Shown: positions 1 to 13,891, counted from the first letter of the stretch. The stretch: DNA of 64,000 nucleotides from Oceanobacillus oncorhynchi (GCF_000821065.1 NZ_CDGG01000001.1:3782001-3846000); one strand, 5' to 3'. Notes: generated from the sequence alone by a model not told the origin. Program-made: numbers and translations.

Positions 1-69
1 GCATACATCTTCATCCTTTTTCTGCTTCTATCAGTCCAAGTATTGCCCCAAATAAAAATATTTATACAT

Positions 70-2406
70 TTAATCCATAAAATCGTAGGGAGACAGTTCT
101 TCCTCCGGGATGTCCTCTACCGTTTCATATTCCTTCTTCTCCGCTTTTTGATTCGCTAATTGAATGTGCAGCATTTCCTGTAATGAAGTATATCTGCGAT
201 TCGTATCTTCCGTTTGCACACCTTTAATAAAGGCCTCTTTTTCACCGCAAATAATCAATGACTCTTTTCCTCTTGTAATTGCTGTATACAAAAGATTTTT
301 TCGCAACATGCGGTGGTGTGAATAAACCACCGGAAGAATCACAATTGGAAATTCACTTCCCTGTGATTTATGAATGGAAATACAAAACGCATGAGTAAAG
401 TTATTATAATCTTTTCGAATGAAAACAACTTCTTTATCTTCAAATGCAATTACAATCTGTTCTTCATTCTCTGCATTTTCTTCCGGTTTAAACATGGCGA
501 CAATCTCTCCAATGTCCCCATTGTATATGCCATCCTCAGGCTGATTGATTAACTGTATTACACGATCGCCGACACGATAAACCACATCCTGAAATGCAAT
601 CTCCCGTTTTTTCTCGCCGGGAGGATTAATCAATTGCTGCAATGCTTCATTGATTGCATGAATGCCAGCTTGCGAACGATACATGGGAGACAGCACCTGA
701 ATAGAAGAAGAATCAATTCCTTTTTTTTGCGCTTTATCAATAATAGATGTCAACACATCTGTCATCTGATAATCATGACAGGAAATAAAACTGAAATCAC
801 GCGCATTCTCCAACGAATTTTTATCACAATCGGTGTTTTTAATTTGGTGGGCAAGCTGAATAATTTTAGAGCCCTCTTTTTGACGATATACATCCGTTAA
901 TGAAATAACCGGCAATACCTCACTTTTCATCAAATCAGTTAAAACCTGACCCGGCCCCACCGATGGAAGCTGGTCTTCATCACCAACCAGAATAATCTGC
1001 ATTGTATCGGGAATAGCTTTAAATAAGTGATTGGCTAACCAGGTATCAACCATGGAAAATTCATCAACAATCAGCAGCTTTCCGGATAATGGTTCATGCT
1101 CATCTTTTTCAAAGCTGCCCATACCGTTCCAGCCAAGTAATCGATGGATGGTCACAGCCGGCAAGCCAGTTGACTCAGACATCCGTTTTGCTGCCCGCCC
1201 GGTAGGAGCTGTTAATATAAACGGAAAATTATCTTTCTTTTGATAATCCGATAGATTTAAAGAAAGCTCGTGGATTTGGGCAAATGCTTGAATAATTCCG
1301 GTGATTACCGTTGTTTTCCCCGTTCCCGGTCCGCCTGTTAAAATCATAATTTTTGAGTGGATTGCCTGAACAATGGCATCAAATTGTTCTTTTCCATAGC
1401 TCAATGACTCTTCTTCCTCAATCTCACCCGTTATCTTCAAAAGCTCCGCCAAAGGCACTTCATCCTCTATCGGTTTGGTAAGAATTTTTTTCAAGCTGGC
1501 AGTAAAGTTATCCTCTGCATAATATAACGAGGGCAGGTAAACACGTTCATCAATGACAATAACTTTTTTCTCTGTATTTAACTGCATAATTACATCAGAA
1601 ACAGAGCCTTGGTCTGGATTAGGCAGATGAAGTAAATAAATAACCTCCTGCATACATTTTTCAAACGGAAGATACACATGACCTGCCTGAATGCTTTGCT
1701 GTAGAATATAAATGACACCTGCACCAATACGGCTTTCATGTGTATGTGAAATCCCTTGTCCGGAAGCTATTTGATCTGCCATTTTGAACCCGAAGCCTTC
1801 AATATCAAAAACATATTGATACGGATCTTTTTTCAGAACCTCTAATGCTTCATCTCGATAAGTCTGATAAATGACCTGAGCCATTTTCAGACCAATTCCG
1901 TACTCTGATAATTTAACAGCAACCCGTTCAAATCCTTGATTTTCCCGGAGACGCTCAGCCAGCTTTTTTCCTGTTTCCTTGGATACGCCGGAAACGCCGT
2001 CTAAAACAGAGGGATCATCCATAATTTTAGACACAGCATTCTCTCCAAGCTTCTCTACAATTTTTAAGGCACTCTTTTTTCCGACACCGTAAAATAAATC
2101 ACTGGATAAATATTGGACAAGCCCATCCTTTGTGGTCGGCAGAATGGTCTCATAGGATTGTACTTTTAATTGTGAACCATAGCGGGGATGCTTCTCCATC
2201 ACTCCATAAAAACAATAGGCAGTCTGATCCTGAAGCTGATCAAAATACCCCTTTACAATGATTTCTTTATCTTGATAATCAAGGTTTGTTTTTGTTATTT
2301 TAATTCGGACGATAGAGAAATGTTCTGCCTCATTGCGAAAAATTGTATTGATGACGCTCCCTGTTACAAAAGGCAGTGCTTCCTTTGTTTCTATCTGGTT
2401 TCCCAT
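70..2406 (-). CDS. recD2: RecD2-type ATP-dependent DNA helicase
   Basis: Superfamily 1B 5'-3' DNA helicase of the RecD2 group, which works without RecBC and is linked to repair and replication-fork maintenance. The 778-residue length fits the family. An N-terminal region with helix-hairpin-helix repeats (about 95-220) precedes the helicase core. Walker A (GGPGTGKTT) lies at 358-366, the Walker B-like LLIVDEFSMVD at 444-454, and the C-terminal UvrD-like motif HAFCISIHKSQGSEF near 690. It is the last gene in this window of a minus-strand run starting at cymR, 12 bp after the TPR gene. Only 69 bases remain beyond its stop, so its downstream neighbour is unseen. Confidence 0.95.
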   Translation of the reverse strand: MGNQIETKEALPFVTGSVINTIFRNEAEHFSIVRIKITKTNLDYQDKEIIVKGYFDQLQDQTAYCFYGVMEKHPRYGSQLKVQSYETILPTTKDGLVQYLSSDLFYGVGKKSALKIVEKLGENAVSKIMDDPSVLDGVSGVSKETGKKLAERLRENQGFERVAVKLSEYGIGLKMAQVIYQTYRDEALEVLKKDPYQYVFDIEGFGFKMADQIASGQGISHTHESRIGAGVIYILQQSIQAGHVYLPFEKCMQEVIYLLHLPNPDQGSVSDVIMQLNTEKKVIVIDERVYLPSLYYAEDNFTASLKKILTKPIEDEVPLAELLKITGEIEEEESLSYGKEQFDAIVQAIHSKIMILTGGPGTGKTTVITGIIQAFAQIHELSLNLSDYQKKDNFPFILTAPTGRAAKRMSESTGLPAVTIHRLLGWNGMGSFEKDEHEPLSGKLLIVDEFSMVDTWLANHLFKAIPDTMQIILVGDEDQLPSVGPGQVLTDLMKSEVLPVISLTDVYRQKEGSKIIQLAHQIKNTDCDKNSLENARDFSFISCHDYQMTDVLTSIIDKAQKKGIDSSSIQVLSPMYRSQAGIHAINEALQQLINPPGEKKREIAFQDVVYRVGDRVIQLINQPEDGIYNGDIGEIVAMFKPEENAENEEQIVIAFEDKEVVFIRKDYNNFTHAFCISIHKSQGSEFPIVILPVVYSHHRMLRKNLLYTAITRGKESLIICGEKEAFIKGVQTEDTNRRYTSLQEMLHIQLANQKAEKKEYETVEDIPEEELSPYDFMD

Positions 2407-2418
2407 GATGATTACCCC

Positions 2419-3090
2419 TTATTTATCCTCAAATTGCTCCATATACTGTAATGCAATTTTCTTTCCGTTTGCAGCTAAGACATGATCTGACTGCAATTCC
2501 AGTGCTTTTTCAAAATAACGCAAAGCTTCCTCTATTTTCTCATGGAATAAAGAAATCACACCCAGATTATAATAAGCATCGCTATGCGCTTCATCCAATT
2601 CAAGCACTTTTTCAAATGTTTTTTGCGCTTCATCTAACAATTCAACCTGAGCCAAGGACAAACCATATTGAAACAGAAAGCTCTCATCCTGAGAATCTAG
2701 TTCGGTTGCCCGCAGTAAATAAGGTAAAGACAGCTTCCACTGTTCTTGATTCCGGAAGCACATCCCGAGCATAAAGTAAGCATCCGCTTCCTCCAGCCCC
2801 TGCTCAATTGCCTTTAGAAATTTTTGCGAAGCTTTCTGGTAATCTTCCTTCTCAAAATATAAATTACCTAAACCATAATAAGCTGTTGCTGCTTTTTCAT
2901 CCAGTTCAACAGCACGCTCAAAAAAGCGCTCTGCCCTTTCTGTCTCATTCAGCTGCATTAAAAGGTTGCCGAAATTAATATAACCGAGCGGATCGTTGGG
3001 TGACTCTTCAATAACGTCGTTAAACAGCTGTGCTGCTTCTTCATACTTTTTTTCATTTAATAATGCAATTGCCTGCTGATTTTTATCCAT
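2419..3090 (-). CDS. TPR-repeat protein (YrrB-like)
   Basis: A 223-residue protein built almost wholly of tetratricopeptide repeats. Successive 34-residue units carry the usual G-Y/F-A-P spacing, for example the YYGLGNLYFEKEDYQKA and YYNLGVISLFHEKIEEA stretches. It has no signal peptide or membrane segment, so it is probably a cytosolic protein-interaction scaffold. It sits between mnmA and recD2, the place of yrrB in Bacillus subtilis. Partners cannot be read from the sequence. Confidence 0.85.
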   Translation of the reverse strand: MDKNQQAIALLNEKKYEEAAQLFNDVIEESPNDPLGYINFGNLLMQLNETERAERFFERAVELDEKAATAYYGLGNLYFEKEDYQKASQKFLKAIEQGLEEADAYFMLGMCFRNQEQWKLSLPYLLRATELDSQDESFLFQYGLSLAQVELLDEAQKTFEKVLELDEAHSDAYYNLGVISLFHEKIEEALRYFEKALELQSDHVLAANGKKIALQYMEQFEDK

Positions 3091-3106
3091 TTATCAAACC
3101 ATCCTA

Positions 3107-5375
<2,269 letters not shown>

Positions 5376-5397
5376 GAGTCAAAATCCTTTCCAGCCC

Positions 5398-5826
5398 TTA
5401 AATATAAAACATATATGCCTCTGCAGGTCCTTCATCACTTTCATCATAATTTGCCAAATCTTCCAGAGTCGTTTTTTCTAATACATCTTTTACCGCATCT
5501 CTGATTTGCAGCCATAAGGATGCCTGTGCCGGCTTCTCATTTTCCATGCCTTCCACAATGGTTAACGGACCTTCCAACACCCGAATCACATCACCGGCTT
5601 TAATTTCCTCCGGTTTTTTAGCAAGCTGGTATCCTCCATATGCACCGCGTATACTTTTAATTAATCCAGCATTTCTTAATGGAGAAGCTAGCTGCTCTAA
5701 ATAATGTTCTGACAGATCATTATCCTTTGCAATAACCTTTAGGGAAATCGGCCCGTTCCCTTCGTTTTTTGCCAAATCTATCATTATTGTCAGTCCGTAT
5801 CTTCCTTTAGTTGAAATTTTCATCAT
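5398..5826 (-). CDS. cymR: Rrf2-family cysteine metabolism repressor CymR
   Basis: A winged-helix Rrf2 regulator of 142 residues with the family start KISTKGRYGL and the recognition-helix signature HYLEQLASPLRNAGLI followed by SIRGAYGGYQLA. It contains no cysteine, so it cannot hold an Fe-S cluster as IscR does; this and its position before the desulfurase support CymR. In B. subtilis CymR works with CysK to repress cysteine and sulfur uptake genes. The start could be the first or the second of two adjacent ATG codons. Confidence 0.9.
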   Translation of the reverse strand: MMKISTKGRYGLTIMIDLAKNEGNGPISLKVIAKDNDLSEHYLEQLASPLRNAGLIKSIRGAYGGYQLAKKPEEIKAGDVIRVLEGPLTIVEGMENEKPAQASLWLQIRDAVKDVLEKTTLEDLANYDESDEGPAEAYMFYI

Positions 5827-6242
5827 TTACACCTCAATTTTTTTAACTATCTTCTGTCATTTATATAATGTACTATAATAAGTTGTTACAAAGGGAAACC
5901 TCATACAGTCCGGCTTCACTTTACCTTTTCTAATAAACGGGACTGCAGCTGCCCGCCCCGCTGAAAAACTTTAGCAAGTAAAGTTCCATCAAGTTATGAA
6001 ACGTACTCAAACTTCCTTTTTAATCCCTGAAGTATAAAGGTCTTCAAGCGGACGAATAATAGCTGAAAGATTCTATTCAAACCTATTCTTTCATTATACC
6101 AACTTTTAATTCCACCTATACAAATTTGATTATTTATATTATCAATACCTATTATAGCATGACTGCTAACCTCTTGCATTTCTTCTATATTCGCTTTAAG
6201 CTAATAGAATACGATACCTAAACAGATGAAGGAAGTTATGTC
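5827..6242. other. Divergent intergenic region cymR/rarA
   Basis: This 416-base gap between divergently read genes holds no convincing gene. A possible sigma-A promoter for cymR reads TTGTAA, 17 bases, TTATAT on the minus strand (about 5860-5890). Bases 5939-5968 form a G+C-rich palindromic motif (GGGACTG then CCCGCTGAAAA) that also occurs in the hisS leader. A minus-strand frame at 5994-6179 has no good ribosome binding site and resembles nothing known to me. Confidence 0.5.
5939..5968. repeat. G+C-rich palindromic motif, copy 1
   Basis: The sequence has the form GGGACTG, a short variable loop, then CCCCGCTGAAAAAC. It is followed by a small hairpin (AACTTT and AAAGTT). The same pattern occurs at 13892-13920 and a looser match lies in the obg-pheA gap. 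Its function is unknown. Confidence 0.45.
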
Positions 6243-7511
6243 ATGTATAAACAGCCACTCGCATTTCGAATGCGACCAAAAAACATAGATGATATTATAG
6301 GACAAGAACACCTGGTAGGTCAAGGGAAAATAATTGATCGGATGGTAAAAGCTAACCAGCTTTCTTCCATGATTTTATTCGGCCCTCCCGGAACAGGAAA
6401 AACATCCATGGCATTTGCCCTTGCAGAAACAATCGGACTTCCCTCCAAAACCTTAAATGCCGTTACAGATAAAAAGAAGGATATGGAAATTGTTGTCGAG
6501 CAGGCTAAAATGCAAGGTCAAACAGTTCTTATCTTAGATGAAGTACATCGTCTGGATAAAGCAAAACAGGATTTTTTATTGCCGCATTTAGAGAATAATT
6601 TACTGACCTTGATAGGCTGTACAACCAGCAATCCGTACCATTCCATCAACCCGGCAATCCGGAGCCGCTGTCATTTATTTGAATTACGCGGGTTAACGCT
6701 GGACAATGTTAAAACGGCACTGCAGCGCGCTGTCCGGGATACATCGAACGGATACGGAGATAAAGCGATTCATATCCATGAAGATGCTATAGAACATTTT
6801 GCCATCTCAGCAAATGGGGACTTGAGATCAGCTTTAAATGGCCTGGAACTGGCGGTCAGCTCTACCCCGCCGGACGCAGAGGGGCAAATCGAGATAACAC
6901 TGGAAATTGCGGAAGAATGTATGCAGAAAAAAAGCTTTTCTCACGATAAAGACGGAGATGCTCATTACGATGTTTTAAGTGCTTTTCAAAAATCAATCCG
7001 CGGAAGCGACGTGGATGCAGCGCTTCATTATTTAGGACGTCTGATTGAAGCCGGCGACTTAGACAGTATTGCCAGAAGGCTGATTGTCATTGCATATGAA
7101 GACGTAGGTCTGGCAAGTCCGCAGGCTGGCCCGCGCGCCATTGCTGCTGTTCAAGCAGCTGAACGGATCGGCTTTCCGGAAGCGCGGATTCCTTTAGCTA
7201 ATATTATTGTGGAATTAGCCCTTTCTCCCAAATCAAATACAGCCTATAAAGCTTTGGACGCAGCCTTGGAGGATATTCGCAAAGGCAACAGCGGTGATAT
7301 TCCAGCACATTTAAAGGATGCACATTATTCAGGGGCAACTAAGCTTGGCAGAGGAGCAGATTATAAATACCCGCATAATTACCCAGGGGCATGGATCAAA
7401 CAGCAATATTTACCTGACACCATTAAAAATCGAAACTACTATACACCCAAAGACACAGGAAAATTTGAGACTGCATTAAAACAAGTATATGAACGAATTA
7501 ACAAAAATTAG
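6243..7511 (+). CDS. rarA: Replication-associated recombination protein RarA (MgsA)
   Basis: AAA+ ATPase of the RarA/MgsA/WRNIP1 family that acts at stalled replication forks. Walker A (FGPPGTGKTS) is at residues 46-55, the Walker B LDEVHRL near 100, and the arginine-finger segment NPAIRSRCHLFEL follows. The C-terminal tetramerisation half includes YEDVGLASPQAGPRA. At 422 residues it is full length. It is the first plus-strand gene, divergent from cymR, and ends in a strong terminator. Confidence 0.95.
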   Translation: MYKQPLAFRMRPKNIDDIIGQEHLVGQGKIIDRMVKANQLSSMILFGPPGTGKTSMAFALAETIGLPSKTLNAVTDKKKDMEIVVEQAKMQGQTVLILDEVHRLDKAKQDFLLPHLENNLLTLIGCTTSNPYHSINPAIRSRCHLFELRGLTLDNVKTALQRAVRDTSNGYGDKAIHIHEDAIEHFAISANGDLRSALNGLELAVSSTPPDAEGQIEITLEIAEECMQKKSFSHDKDGDAHYDVLSAFQKSIRGSDVDAALHYLGRLIEAGDLDSIARRLIVIAYEDVGLASPQAGPRAIAAVQAAERIGFPEARIPLANIIVELALSPKSNTAYKALDAALEDIRKGNSGDIPAHLKDAHYSGATKLGRGADYKYPHNYPGAWIKQQYLPDTIKNRNYYTPKDTGKFETALKQVYERINKN

Positions 7512-7529
7512 ATAAAGTGACCTTTTTCC

Positions 7530-7573
7530 GCCCATACACATCCATTCTAGACCTGATGTGTATGGGCTTTTTT
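7530..7573 (+). terminator. Rho-independent terminator of rarA
   Basis: A perfect 13-bp stem (GCCCATACACATC with GATGTGTATGGGC) around a 12-base loop is followed by a run of six T, 18 bases after the rarA stop. Confidence 0.9.
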
Positions 7574-7818
7574 GCACTCTTCACTCTCTTTAAAGAACAG
7601 GAGGCTTCATTTTATCAAACTTTTGAACTCACACTATAATTTTAAAGCAATGTATAATTTTAAACTCCTCTGGAAAGAATAGAGATTACTATAATCTTTC
7701 TAGTACGTTAGGAAATCTCACTTTTTAACGTGCAGGTGTAAGAAAAACTGTATATTCATTAAACGATAAAGGATGACAGATTTTCTACGTATTTTTATAA
7801 TTATGAGGAGTGAATAAC

Positions 7819-8493
7819 ATGGTAAAAGTAAGACAAGACGCTTGGTCTCATGAAGATGATTTGCTGTTGGCAGAAACTGTCTTGCGGCATATTCGTGAGG
7901 GCAGCACCCAATTGAACGCTTTTGAAGAAGTGGGAGATCATTTAAACCGTACTTCAGCAGCTTGTGGATTCAGATGGAATGCAGAAGTGCGTAATAAATA
8001 CGAAAATGCAATTGATTTAGCAAAAAGACAAAGAAAAGAAAGAAAAAGAGCTTTAAACAAAACCATTCAAGCTGTTCCCAAAGCAGAGCCTGTTGAAAGC
8101 ACAGAAAATATCCCGCCACTGGAGACTTCCGTGGAGGTGCCGGCCGTACAAACAAGTGCTGAACCGGTTGCAGCATTTAATTTAGATACTGTTATTAAGT
8201 ATTTAAAATCACTAAAAAAAGAATTATATACTTCCAATCAATCGAGATCGTCGATGCAATCGTTAGAGAGTGAGAATCAATCCTTGCAGACAAAAGTCGA
8301 AGAATTAAAAAAGAAATTAGCAGATACGGAACAACAGCTGCAAGCGATGAAAGAAGATTATCAGACATTTATCCAGATTATGGATCGTGCCCGCAAGATG
8401 ACAGTTTTTGAGGATACCAATCTTGTGAATTCTCCTTCCTTCCGTATGGATAAAAACGGAAATCTTGAACAGATTGCACAAGGCTCTAACTAG
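7819..8493 (+). CDS. rsfA: RsfA-family prespore transcription regulator
   Basis: A 224-residue protein with an N-terminal Myb/SANT-like helix-turn-helix (RQDAWSHEDDLLLAETVLRH, then CGFRWNAEVR), a Pro/Glu-rich linker, and a coiled coil at about 135-195. This is the layout of RsfA, which in B. subtilis tunes sigma-F dependent genes in the forespore. I place the start at the ATG at 7819, because the ribosome binding site GAGGAG (7805-7810) overlaps an in-frame GTG at 7810 and sits 8 bases before this ATG. It shares its terminator with the opposing 6S RNA gene. Confidence 0.85.
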   Translation: MVKVRQDAWSHEDDLLLAETVLRHIREGSTQLNAFEEVGDHLNRTSAACGFRWNAEVRNKYENAIDLAKRQRKERKRALNKTIQAVPKAEPVESTENIPPLETSVEVPAVQTSAEPVAAFNLDTVIKYLKSLKKELYTSNQSRSSMQSLESENQSLQTKVEELKKKLADTEQQLQAMKEDYQTFIQIMDRARKMTVFEDTNLVNSPSFRMDKNGNLEQIAQGSN

Positions 8494-8553
8494 TTTGAAT
8501 CAGACATATATATTGGAATGATGGAGGGAGTCGGAATTCCTTTTTTCAATATA

Positions 8554-8588
8554 CAAAAATACTGCACAAAAAATGTGCAGTATTTTTG
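8554..8588. terminator. Bidirectional terminator, rsfA and 6S RNA
   Basis: A 15-bp perfect stem (CAAAAATACTGCACA and its complement) around a five-base loop, with T-rich flanks on both strands. It ends rsfA on the plus strand and the 6S RNA transcript on the minus strand. Confidence 0.85.
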
Positions 8589-8589
8589 C

Positions 8590-8784
8590 GTAATCCCGAT
8601 AGTGCCGTCAAACAATAAAGTTTTGATCCCGCTTTTGGCAGGTGGGTGTCCTGCTTTAAAGGTTTTATGCTTCCTGCTTGAGGCATGCATGCACTTTAAA
8701 GACCAATCGGACTCCCTAACTTATAGGTGTTCGGTCAAAATACCAATTGTTAACGTACACATCAGGATGATTAACGTTTTATTT
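8590..8784 (-). ncRNA. 6S RNA (regulator of sigma-A RNA polymerase)
   Basis: The minus strand carries a transcript of about 195 bases with 6S features. Its 5' part (CATCCTGATGTG) can pair with its 3' part (CACTATCGGGAT) as a closing stem. Between them lie the blocks GAACACCTATAAGTTAGGG, GCATGCATGCCTCAAGCAGG and CAGGACACCCACCTGCC, which match my memory of Bacillales 6S-1 RNA. A matching promoter lies upstream and a terminator downstream. The site, close to aspS and rarA, is where bsrA lies in B. subtilis. 6S RNA binds sigma-A holoenzyme and mimics an open promoter. No covariance search was run. Confidence 0.75.
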
Positions 8785-8790
8785 GAATTA

Positions 8791-8819
8791 ATCTTAGCAT
8801 ACATTGATTCAAAGTTCAA
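8791..8819 (-). promoter_or_regulatory. Sigma-A promoter of the 6S RNA
   Basis: On the minus strand, -35 TTGAAC (8814-8819), a 17-base spacer, and -10 TAAGAT (8791-8796). The predicted start is near base 8784. Confidence 0.65.
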
Positions 8820-8842
8820 ATATATGAAAGCCTATTTTTTAT

Positions 8843-10225
<1,383 letters not shown>

Positions 10226-10273
10226 TCATCTCCTTTATTTATTTCAACCGATTCCTCAACTAGAAGGTTTTTA

Positions 10274-10302
10274 TATTTTATATGAAAAACCAAATAAACA
10301 CA
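10274..10302 (-). promoter_or_regulatory. Sigma-A promoter of gdhA
   Basis: On the minus strand, TTGTGT (10297-10302), 17 bases, TAAAAT (10274-10279), about 50 bases before the start codon. Confidence 0.55.
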
Positions 10303-10401
10303 AGATTCTTGAGGATTTGTTGCTTTTAATTCACATTTTTCAGCAAATATTCCTGAAATGATATGCACGATATTTTAAATACCGTGCATATTCTACTATT
10401 T

Positions 10402-12177
10402 CTATTCTTTCATTTCATGATTTGACAATGTAATTGACAATTCCTGCAATTGATCTCTGCTCACTTCACTCGGAGCTTCTGTCATCAAATCAGATGCAGA
10501 CGCTGTTTTAGGGAATAGAATCGTATCACGCAGATTCGAGCGTCCTGCCAGAAGCATAATGATACGGTCCAGACCAAGCGCAACTCCTCCATGAGGAGGC
10601 GCACCATATTCCAGTGCATCCAGCAAGAAACCAAACTGTTCTCTTGCTTCTTCTTCTGTGAATCCCAGCGCTTTAAACATCTGGTTTTGAAGTTCCGTTT
10701 GGTGAATACGAATGGACCCGCCGCCAAGCTCATATCCATTTAATACCAAGTCATATGCATTTGCCCGAACATTGATTGGATCAGTCAATAATTTTTCCTT
10801 ATCCGCTTCAATTGGCGATGTAAATGGATGGTGTGCTGCAAAATAACGGCCCAGTTCCTCATCATATTCAAATAATGGCCAATCTGTTACCCATAAGAAA
10901 TGAAACGCTTCTTCATCAATTAACCCTAAATCTTTTCCAAGCTTTAAGCGTAAAGCGCCTAAACTATCATAGACAACAGCTGATTTATCAGCTACAAATA
11001 ACAGCAAATCTCCACTGCTTGCATTGGCTTTATCCACAATCGCTGCTTTTTCATCATCTGACAAGAATTTGCTGATTGGGCCTTTCACTTCTTCTTCCTC
11101 TACTTTCAGCCAAGCTAAGCCTTTTGCACCATAAATATTGACAAACTCTGTTAATTTATCAATATCCTTTCTAGAGTAGCCGGCAGCAGCACCTTCCACA
11201 TTTAATAAGGCTACTTTACCGCCATTCTCTACCGCCTGTTTAAATACTTTAAACCCAGAATCAGCTACAATATCAGATACATGGATTAACTCTAACCCAA
11301 AGCGGGTATCCGGCTTATCCGAGCCATAACGATCCATTGCTTCATCATAAGGCATCCGCTGTAAAGGTAATTGAATATCGACGCCCTTTACTTCTTTAAC
11401 AACCTCTTTCATCATTTCTTCCGTCATTGTCATAATTTCATCACTTGTTAAAAAGGAAGTTTCAATATCAACCTGTGTAAATTCCGGCTGACGGTCCGCC
11501 CTCAAATCTTCATCCCGGAAGCAGCGTGCGATTTGGTAATAACGTTCAAAACCGCTCATCATAATCAATTGTTTAAATAACTGTGGAGATTGCGGCAGCG
11601 CATAGAATTCACCAGGATGTACACGGCTTGGCACCAAGTAATCACGGGCTCCTTCCGGCGTGCTTTTCGTTAAAATCGGAGTTTCCATTTCTAAGAATTC
11701 ATTTTTATTTAAATAGTTGCGGATGCTTTGCGTTGTTTGATGCCGTAATTTAAACGTTTCTTGCAAGCCTGGACGGCGCAGATCTAAATAACGGTATTTC
11801 AAACGGATATCTTCTGCAATATTTACATCATCCTGAATCATAAACGGCGGATTTTTTGCCTTATTCAATACGGTGATTGAACTGGCCAGCACTTCCAATT
11901 TACCAGTTGCAATAGCGGGATTTATGGTTGCCTCGTCACGTAAAACCAGTTTTCCGACCACATCGATTACATATTCCGAGCGGATGCTTTCAGCTATTTC
12001 TAATGCTTCCCCGGAATAATCTGGGTTAAAAACGATTTGGATGATTCCGGATTTATCGCGTAAATCAATGAATATAAGTCCGCCAAGATCACGGCGTTTT
12101 TGGACCCAGCCTTTCAGCCTGACCTCCTTTTCAATTTCTTTTTCAGTTAAGTGTCCAGATAAAACACGTTCTGTCAT
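10402..12177 (-). CDS. aspS: Aspartyl-tRNA synthetase
   Basis: Class II synthetase of bacterial type, 591 residues. It has an N-terminal OB-fold anticodon domain ([19 protein letters not shown]), motif 2 around [18 protein letters not shown], the bacterial GAD insertion, and motif 3 with [14 protein letters not shown]. It lies 3 bp after hisS in one transcription unit controlled by the upstream T-box. Whether it also charges tRNA-Asn cannot be told from the sequence alone. Confidence 0.96.
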   Translation of the reverse strand: MTERVLSGHLTEKEIEKEVRLKGWVQKRRDLGGLIFIDLRDKSGIIQIVFNPDYSGEALEIAESIRSEYVIDVVGKLVLRDEATINPAIATGKLEVLASSITVLNKAKNPPFMIQDDVNIAEDIRLKYRYLDLRRPGLQETFKLRHQTTQSIRNYLNKNEFLEMETPILTKSTPEGARDYLVPSRVHPGEFYALPQSPQLFKQLIMMSGFERYYQIARCFRDEDLRADRQPEFTQVDIETSFLTSDEIMTMTEEMMKEVVKEVKGVDIQLPLQRMPYDEAMDRYGSDKPDTRFGLELIHVSDIVADSGFKVFKQAVENGGKVALLNVEGAAAGYSRKDIDKLTEFVNIYGAKGLAWLKVEEEEVKGPISKFLSDDEKAAIVDKANASSGDLLLFVADKSAVVYDSLGALRLKLGKDLGLIDEEAFHFLWVTDWPLFEYDEELGRYFAAHHPFTSPIEADKEKLLTDPINVRANAYDLVLNGYELGGGSIRIHQTELQNQMFKALGFTEEEAREQFGFLLDALEYGAPPHGGVALGLDRIIMLLAGRSNLRDTILFPKTASASDLMTEAPSEVSRDQLQELSITLSNHEMKE

Positions 12178-12180
12178 TTT

Positions 12181-13461
12181 TTAGCTCTCCTCCAATAACA
12201 CTTTAAATTCGCTAACAATATCCTTCATCGGAACTTCCTTTTGGTCCCCGGATTCCATATTTTTAATGGTTACGATTTGTTTTTCAAGTTCATCATCGCC
12301 TAAGAAAATCACAAATCTAGCTTTTAACCGGTCTGCTGCTTTAAGCTGGCCTTTCATTTTGCGGTGCTGGTAATCTGTGTCTGCCTGGATACCGGCCATA
12401 CGTAGCTGATGAACAGCTTTCACAGCCTCTGTACGCACCTTTTCAGAGCCAAAACCTGCTACAAAGCAGTCTAACTTTGTATCTACGGGGATTTCTATAT
12501 TTTCTACCTGAAGAGCCATTAACAAGCGCTCTAATCCCATCCCAAAACCGATACCTGGAGTGTTAGGTCCGCCAAATTCATTGATTAATCCATCATATCT
12601 GCCGCCGCCGGCCAGTGTTGTGATTGCCCCAAATCCATCTGCTTCACTCATGATTTCGAATGCAGTGTGATTATAGTAATCTAGACCGCGAACCAAATTA
12701 GGGTCTACGGTATAAGAAATATCCATTGCATCCAAATAAGCTTTCACTTGCTCAAAATAAGCCTGTGATTTTTCATTTAAATAGGTCAAGATGGATGGCG
12801 CAGTTTTCATTGCTGGATGATCACGATCCTTCTTGCAATCCAATACACGTAATGGATTGTTATCTAATCGTGATTGACAGTCGGAGCAAAGTTCCTCACG
12901 ATATGGATCAAAATGAGTCACCAGTGCGTCACGATGAGCTTGACGACTTTCTTTATCGCCTAATGAGTTAATCACCAGCTTCAAAGATTTCAAGCCTAAG
13001 CTGCGATAAATATGCATTGCCAGGTCAATCACTTCTGCGTCAATTGCAGGATCTTCACTTCCCATTGCTTCGACGCCAAATTGATTTAGTTGACGCATTC
13101 TTCCTTTTTGCGGCCGTTCATAACGGAACATCGAGCCGAAATAATAAAGCTTCTCCGGTAAATTGGGACTGCCAAATAACTTATTTTCTACAAAAGCACG
13201 GGCTACAGCAGCTGTGCCTTCTGGACGGAGGGTCAGACTTCTTCCTCCGCGATCTTCAAAAGTATACATTTCCTTTTGTACAATATCCGTAGAATCTCCC
13301 ACCCCACGCTGAAATACTTCTGTGTGCTCGAAAATCGGCGTGCGTATTTCGTGATAGTAATAGGCTTCACAAATTTCTTTAATTTTGTTTTCAACATACT
13401 GCCATTTCGCCGTATCTTCCGGCAAAATATCCACTGTTCCTCTTGGAGCCTTCATAGCCAT
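12181..13461 (-). CDS. hisS: Histidyl-tRNA synthetase
   Basis: Class II synthetase of 426 residues, counted from the ATG at 13461. Motif 2 appears as [16 protein letters not shown]-like sequence (here [12 protein letters not shown]), and the histidine-specific [15 protein letters not shown] and GGGRYDGL are present, with a C-terminal anticodon domain. The frame runs open 38 codons further upstream, but a strong AAAGGAGG site lies just before 13461 and the upstream part belongs to the leader RNA. First gene of the hisS-aspS operon. Confidence 0.95.
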   Translation of the reverse strand: MAMKAPRGTVDILPEDTAKWQYVENKIKEICEAYYYHEIRTPIFEHTEVFQRGVGDSTDIVQKEMYTFEDRGGRSLTLRPEGTAAVARAFVENKLFGSPNLPEKLYYFGSMFRYERPQKGRMRQLNQFGVEAMGSEDPAIDAEVIDLAMHIYRSLGLKSLKLVINSLGDKESRQAHRDALVTHFDPYREELCSDCQSRLDNNPLRVLDCKKDRDHPAMKTAPSILTYLNEKSQAYFEQVKAYLDAMDISYTVDPNLVRGLDYYNHTAFEIMSEADGFGAITTLAGGGRYDGLINEFGGPNTPGIGFGMGLERLLMALQVENIEIPVDTKLDCFVAGFGSEKVRTEAVKAVHQLRMAGIQADTDYQHRKMKGQLKAADRLKARFVIFLGDDELEKQIVTIKNMESGDQKEVPMKDIVSEFKVLLEES

Positions 13462-13577
13462 TTTATTTCCTCCTTTGCGAATATACAGAACACGGATGAA
13501 AGTAATTTTCTGGTTAGCGAAAATGATAACAAGCAATGTTTGACGGCTGCCCCATATTTTTATTGGACAATACAAAA

Positions 13578-13835
13578 AACCCGTCCCTTATAAAAAATAA
13601 GGGACGGGTTTTTACCCGCGTTGCCACCCTAGTTGATATCTGAATGATATCCACCTTTATCAGTTAACGCCTGCAACACGTTTATATCTACTCATCTATT
13701 TCGATATAACTCCTCCAGAATGTCTTTCATATAAGTCGTATAGATAGTTGCTTCCAGCCGTTGACAACTACTCTCTTGCTATCTGTACTTACATTACTTT
13801 TTCCTTCAATGGTTTTTATCATTTAATTTTAAGGA
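13578..13835 (-). promoter_or_regulatory. T-box leader of hisS-aspS
   Basis: The minus-strand leader has the T-box core AGGGTGGCAACGCGGGT (13614-13630), then a 14-bp G+C-rich terminator hairpin (13579-13610) with a T run. Upstream is a Stem I with AGAGAGTAGT and GGCTGGAAG. The bulge reading GAAAGACATTCTGGAGG offers GAC (Asp) at 13722-13724 as specifier. Uncharged tRNA should pair with the specifier and with the T-box and allow read-through. Specifier choice is inferred by analogy with known leaders. Confidence 0.88.
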
Positions 13836-13891
13836 ACTTCTACTAATACCGCCCACGCCCTGTGGACAACGCAGAAGCCACACCACATCCT

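Noticed and set aside
5994-6179. A 61-codon minus-strand frame upstream of cymR
   Set aside because: No proper ribosome binding site, no recognisable domain, and it lies in a divergent promoter region.
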